From Reticulitermes speratus (lineage: Eukaryota > Arthropoda > Insecta > Blattodea > Rhinotermitidae): 64,000 nt of DNA. The position numbers were made by a program, and so were the translations under genes. Below, piece after piece: positions 63,616 to 64,000 of this stretch (position 1 is the stretch's first letter; the number at the start of each line of letters is the position of its first letter). The DNA is taken from assembly GCA_021186555.1 (NCBI GenBank), contig JAJKFL010000004.1, positions 41,522,351 through 41,586,350 on the forward strand, read 5' to 3'. The notes beneath the pieces are model-generated. The model was given only the letters and a program-made list of their open reading frames with translations, did not search any database and was not told where the DNA came from.

Positions 63616-64000
63616 TATAGCTATTTGGGGCTACCCTTCATATATTCAGGACATCTAAATGCATAACCTGAGACATACCATCTCATTGTGACAGCAGACC
63701 TACTTGCTATCCTAATGCTTGCTTGTGGAAATGGTTATTGAGCCACTTCAGTTCATGTTCCTCTAACATCCATTTTAATATTATTTTCACACTTTTCTCA
63801 CTTTTCTGAGAGGTTTCCCAGCTTCAGTTTGGTTTGCAGATCTTCTCTTTCCAGCCTAAGCTACTTGCTCAGTCAACACAATGCCCTTCATCTGTCTTGC
63901 CTCAAGAATCCTACCTAAGCTGTACATAAATTTCAGATTTTGCTCGTATTCAGAGTGTCCGTGAAATCTCCATCTAATTCATAAAGGTGAAAGTTACAAA
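63616..64000. other. Intergenic, right edge
   Basis: No feature recognised. Confidence 0.45.

Overview
The window is nuclear DNA of an animal, almost certainly an insect, and the best guess is a cockroach or termite (Blattodea). It holds three host genes with short exons, canonical GT/AG introns and consistent phases, embedded in dense repeats: minisatellites, tRNA-derived SINEs, fold-back MITEs, RTE-like and other non-LTR fragments, a Tc1/mariner relic and one young env-bearing Gypsy-type LTR element. The Blattodea guess rests on recollection that several of these repeats, read as protein, recur in cockroach and termite gene predictions. It is not a database result.

Layout. (1) 1601-15458, minus strand: the first seven coding exons of CEP104, a ciliary-tip/centrosome protein. 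The rest of the gene (TOG and zinc-finger half) lies off the left edge. Introns carry 56-bp, 51-bp and 29-bp tandem arrays, RTE fragments and SINEs. (2) 16.1-22.95 kb: a satellite block made of a 24-bp array (about 3.2 kb) that starts inside a SINE tail, a poorly resolved junction, a 19-bp array (about 1.75 kb) and a 40-bp array. (3) 26394-31511, plus strand: a complete three-exon kappaB-Ras (NKIRAS) gene, with a TA-flanked DNA transposon in intron 1. (4) 35018-44753, plus strand: a 9.7-kb LTR retroelement with gag, protease, RT/RNase H, integrase and env. Its LTRs differ by one base, it has a CATG target duplication, and its coding region has two frame breaks in pol and one stop in env. (5) 45153-58626, minus strand: a complete six-exon fatty acid 2-hydroxylase gene (FA2H: cytochrome b5 domain plus histidine-box hydroxylase). 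(6) 58.7-64 kb: intergenic DNA with non-LTR fragments, a 31-bp array, MITEs and microsatellites.

The most unusual feature is in FA2H. A 99-bp unit made of 30 nt of intron plus the first 69 nt of exon 4 is repeated five times in tandem. That creates five equivalent splice acceptors, all in the same frame, so the gene could encode proteins differing by 0-4 extra 33-residue modules. Other points of interest are a 24-bp minisatellite apparently born from the 3' part of a SINE, a perfect 102-bp-arm palindrome, and the contrast between near-identical LTRs and broken reading frames.

The three genes are not an operon and have no common pathway that the sequence shows. CEP104 and NKIRAS diverge from each other across the satellite block, and NKIRAS and FA2H converge on the retroelement. 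All exon models are hand-derived from splice motifs, phase and remembered ortholog similarity, with no transcript support.
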